NCBI GenBank assembly: GCA_905250125.1
Contig: CAJNOL010000621.1
Span: 1 to 64,000, forward strand
Direction: 5' to 3'
Source: Rotaria sordida
Taxonomy: Eukaryota > Rotifera > Eurotatoria > Philodinida > Philodinidae
DNA: 64,000 bases
Part shown: one piece after another, positions 60,876 through 64,000 of the stretch
How positions within the stretch are numbered: position 1 is the stretch's first letter
How the letters are laid out: every line of letters begins with the position of its first letter
Position numbers and translations under genes: made by a program
The notes under the pieces: generated by a model
Database searches by the model: none
What the model saw: the letters and a program-made list of their open reading frames with translations, nothing else
Told to the model about the DNA's origin: nothing

Positions 60876-61038
60876 GATATTATTAAGGACATAAATACTA
60901 AAAATAATCAGTAAGTTGCAGACATTATTTCTAAAAAAAAAAATCGATTTTCAGATGAGTGTCTTCTAATATATCGACATTTTTAGATGTAAATCCAATA
61001 AAGATAGAAGTATTGACACAGATTGTAAAAAAAGATGA
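60378..61038 (+). CDS. 3' end of an unrecognised gene
   Basis: Three consecutive exons with agreeing phases: 60378-60521 (VFPTWVQKVREEFIKDSIKP then KIVALNVEQVYVDYMMQRVK), 60868-60910 (NFDIIKDINTKN) and 60987-61038 (CKSNKDRSIDTDCKKR-stop). A 21-nt micro-exon ending at GTGAGT near 60259 could precede them in phase, but the 5' end is not found. The last acceptor has a competitor at 60955 that would give an immediate stop. The domain is not recognised. Copy A (50.8-51.3 kb) is truncated at both ends, so this copy is the better-preserved one. Confidence 0.45.
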
Positions 61039-61079
61039 ATATATGACATATCAGACTGTTTGTAGTCCGATTCAAACGA

Positions 61080-62960
61080 TTTCAGTTAATAGACACTGTA
61101 GTTCTAAAATCCTTCTCTATAGTTGAATTTGTTTTTCTTTGATTTCTAATTGATCTATTCTCTAACATTATTGTTTATTTTAAATCTTTCTATTTCGAAA
61201 AATAATAAAACAAGATTAAATTCAATATGATAGTTTGTTAATGTAAAAAAGAATCTTTCCTATGAGTACAAAGATATTCAATACTGTTACATTATCCAAC
61301 TTTCATGTTTTGATAAAGCAATATTTATTATTTATTCTTATCTTAAAATTTTTATATCTCTATGACAGTATTTTTTATCACGAAATTTTTTGCAGTATTC
61401 ATTTCACATTATTATTCTTCAAATTAGTTACGGTTGTCGTTGACATGGATAAGAACCAAAGAATGATTAGATCGATGTTTGCATTGTGGAATAACTTGTG
61501 AATTTGAATTCTAGATAGCCATCTCACGAGATACGAGTATTATATAAGCCTTAACTTTGATTGTTAGTACTATTGATCTTGATTGAAAAATTAACTGGAA
61601 ACCAACCAAACTAGATTATGGACTCAATTCGGAAACAATTAAAATGAAACACCCTATCTTAATTATTAATCAGGCACGACTTAGTTGTAGAGTTCTGAGA
61701 ACAAATGATGAAAAATCACAACTCAAAAGATTTCGGTAATCAAAAGTACTTTTTGTCATTTATTATCATATGAAATATTTTCAAATAATTTCATAAAAAA
61801 CATTATTTGACTGAAAAAGCACAATATAAAATTTAATCATCACGTCGCGTATTAATATTATCTGGATATTTAATTAGCGTAAGATCTTCATCAAGAATTT
61901 CTTCCATTGTAAAACCACATGTACTAATTATATTAAAATGGCGATCAAGTTCATCAATACGTTCTTTACCAAGTTTTTCACATATTTCATGTAACAAACG
62001 TGATGAACGATTACGATGAAACATTAGGATTACAATTCCAATTATGATTATGATCAAATATACCATTAGTTCCATCTCGTGCTTTTTCACAATCTTCAAC
62101 TTTTTTCCACAAAAATAACGCCATAATTGTGCACATGTCGGACAAGTCATATGTGTACAAGCATCATCTTTCATACCAGCTAAACCACATTTTGGACAAG
62201 CAATTTTTTGACCTGATTCTAAATATTGATCAATTATATGTTTATCATCAGCTAATTCAGCACATTTAAAATGTTTATCCATTTCAGCTAGTTCTTCATC
62301 AGTACCATAATCACTTTGAAATTTTGGACAAACTTTTCGACATATTAAACATGATACTTTAAGACATTGTTCATGTTGACAATGAAAAATATGTGAAGCA
62401 TTTATATTACGTATAGCAGCAAATGTACAAAATGGACAATGATCTAAACGTTCATCTTTGTCAAGAAAATCTTTTGACCAAGCAAATATAAGCATATGTT
62501 GAGTATAAAATTCAATTTGTTCTGGTGTTAATTGTCGTTCAAATACACTAGGATTTAATTCAATACGATATATTAAACAACATAAAGGTATATAATTTTG
62601 TAGTTCAGAAAAAAGTAAACGAACAATATTAGTTGAACATTGTGTACAAAAATGATGCCCTTGTACATCTTGTATACCACAGTGATCATATTCTAATTCA
62701 CTTGTGTAAGCTCCACAAATTGTCTTTTTTTTTTTGTCTTTTTCAGTCGGTACTGTAACAACGGTTGAGTTTGCTTGGATAGACATTTTTTATAAGCGAA
62801 GCTTAAATAAATTTCAGTAACAAAAAGATACATAGAAGTAAAGAATAAATACCCGTTGAAAGACAAAAAAAGGCAAATCCCATGTATTCAAAGACGTTAA
62901 ATACAAAAAAGAAAAAGAATTGTTTTACTCTTATTTTAAATGCATTGGAAGTTTCCTTTG
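61080..62960. repeat. Segmental duplication block B (RBR module)
   Basis: Counterpart of 46430-49560, without the MITE-bearing ~1.25-kb insertion. Flanks are more diverged than the IBR/RING2 coding core, which is nearly identical at the nucleotide level. Confidence 0.85.
61833..62786 (-). pseudogene. Decaying RBR paralogue
   Basis: 317-residue open frame, paralogue of 48382-49410. RING1 has lost zinc ligands (CGAC to CGAY; IQCVQG to IQDVQG; CLICR to CLIYR), and RING2 lost one (LWCYFCG to LWRYFCG), while the DDACTHM catalytic Cys remains. One T is missing from a seven-T run (now six, 62101-62106), shifting the frame into KLKIVKKHEMELMVYLIIII; about 77 nt are then deleted at 62024/62025, which restores the frame (1 + 77 = 78 nt, 26 codons). 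The polyadenylation motif AATAAA of copy A reads AATAAT here. Open but probably not a functional ligase; it might fold as an IBR fragment that binds E2 or substrate. Confidence 0.85.
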
Positions 62961-62964
62961 AAAA

Positions 62965-63360
62965 CAAAAATCCTGTAAAGAATAAAAATAAAAGATAGAT
63001 CGTGTTTTTAACACCCTTTTTTATTAGCATTTACAGTACAAGACAATTAAAGGAAAAAAATGGATATAATATGATGTTCTTTCTATATGCAAAAAGAAAT
63101 GAACAGATTATTGAAAATATAGATTTTCTGGTGCTTTATCATCACCATACAAAGCCACAACACCATAGGATAATAATGAACCAACGAGTAAACCAGATGT
63201 CAATGCCTAAATAAAAATAAATGCTTGTAAACTCGAATAACGACAAAAAAAACCAATCTGTAAAAATCATTTTAAAATACGATAACTGTAGCATAATATC
63301 AGAGAATGTATATCTCTAACAATATCCTAAGAAATTTTGCTGTTATTTATTTGTGTCAAT
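62965..63360. other. Intergenic, nothing recognised
   Basis: AT-rich flank of the RBR paralogue. Confidence 0.4.
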
Positions 63361-63364
63361 AAAT

Positions 63365-63765
63365 TATTTTTAGATTAAAAAATGTTTTTTGAGTACAAAT
63401 TACTTTTTTGATAGATTTCAGATTCCATCTTCTACAAATTTGTACCTTTTACTTAAACGAAGCTACATACCTAGATCCAATGAAATAGAAGGATATAGAG
63501 TACATCACTTTCCAAATTCATTTTGTTAGTTTCAAACTGGTAATTGATTGAAACATTGTATGATTAAAAGCAAGACTGATAAAATCACTCAAAAAGGTTG
63601 ATGAAAAATAATGAATTTTGAAAGTGATGTATTCTGAGAATCTATTCGTTTCATAGGGTCTACCTATGCTGTTACGTTTAAGTGAAAGATGGAATTTTGT
63701 GAAAAATCGAACGAAGCACCTATCAACAAAAAAATGATTTCATTACCCTGAAAGACTGCTGAGAA
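63365..63765. mobile_element. Inverted-repeat MITE-like element
   Basis: The left arm (about 63420-63525: TTCCATCTTCTACAAATTTG, TTTTACTTAAACG, CCAATGAAATAGAAGGATAT, TACATCACTTTCCAAATTCA) is matched by the reverse complement of about 63605-63705 (TGAATTTTGAAAGTGATGTA, CTATTCGTTTCATAGG, CGTTTAAGTGAAAGATGGAA). Arms of about 110 bp surround a loop of about 80 bp. No coding capacity; exact ends not determined. Confidence 0.7.
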
Positions 63766-63769
63766 AAAT

Positions 63770-64000
63770 GCAAAATATTGCGAGATTCACTCTTTATGAA
63801 CCACTCGTTAGTATACATACGCCTGAAATTGAATAGTGGCAATCTCTATTTTAAATATATCGCCACTATAAAAAAAAAATATTTAAATAAAATAATTATA
63901 GATTCTGAAAGCTCTTGGAGTTTTCTATCATTCTGTACGTTTATATTTTAGCTTTCGATTATAAAGAAAATTAATTATAGAATTCTAATAGAGCTTGAAC
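63770..64000. other. Window edge, nothing recognised
   Basis: AT-rich sequence without features. Confidence 0.4.

Overview
The window is AT-rich eukaryotic DNA with short GT-AG introns (mostly 47-76 nt, a few expanded to 1.4-1.9 kb), compact genes and many short inverted-repeat DNA transposons. Gene content (clear animal orthologues of ribosomal protein eL34, CLCC1, Flower/CACFD1 and ANKRD29), a secreted Cys-rich/Thr-rich protein of a type I associate with bdelloid rotifers, and TGTGGG-like G-rich tracts suggest a bdelloid rotifer (Rotaria-like), with moderate confidence. The organism assignment is inference.

Layout. 1.9-4.0 kb (-): secreted Cys-rich protein with a Thr-rich linker. 5.0-5.7 kb: G-rich, telomere-like tracts around a GGATCC-type repeat. 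7.3-10.7 kb (-): CLCC1-like ER channel, 7 exons. 11.1 kb: hAT-type MITE with a perfect 8-bp target duplication. 12.6-15.2 kb (+): Flower/CACFD1, 5 exons. 15.4-16.6 kb: dead mariner. 18.1-19.0 kb (-): divergent 7TM receptor, flanked by two copies of a dispersed repeat. 21.6-22.2 kb (-): eL34. 23.5-24.1 kb: broken low-complexity gene. 25.5-27.2 kb (+): unrecognised Ser/Gln-rich protein. 28.1-34.4 kb (+): a 2,049-residue protein combining a bacterial-type PARG macrodomain with about a dozen PBZ-like zinc fingers. 34.4-39.0 kb: no intact gene. 39.0-40.5 kb (-): ANKRD29-like ankyrin protein. 44.8-45.5 kb (-): GFRP-like protein with an acidic tail. 48.4-49.4 kb (-): RBR E3 ligase, with a decaying duplicate at 61.8-62.8 kb. 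50.6-51.8 and 60.0-61.0 kb: a second duplicated module carrying gene fragments. 52.8-53.9 kb (-): small gene whose first coding exon is split by a MITE. 54.5-60 kb: repeats, a piggyBac-type deletion derivative and a ~167-bp tandem array.

The most notable system is the 28-34 kb gene. It appears to join poly(ADP-ribose) hydrolysis to multivalent poly(ADP-ribose) binding in one polypeptide, plus a large central region I cannot assign. Its near-intronless structure (one 5.75-kb exon and one 76-nt intron) contrasts with its neighbours. The second theme is genome plasticity: MITE insertion into a coding exon, a MITE at a chimeric junction, and an RBR paralogue with a compensated frameshift and lost zinc ligands.

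All gene models are by-eye splice predictions checked only for reading-phase consistency. No database search was possible.
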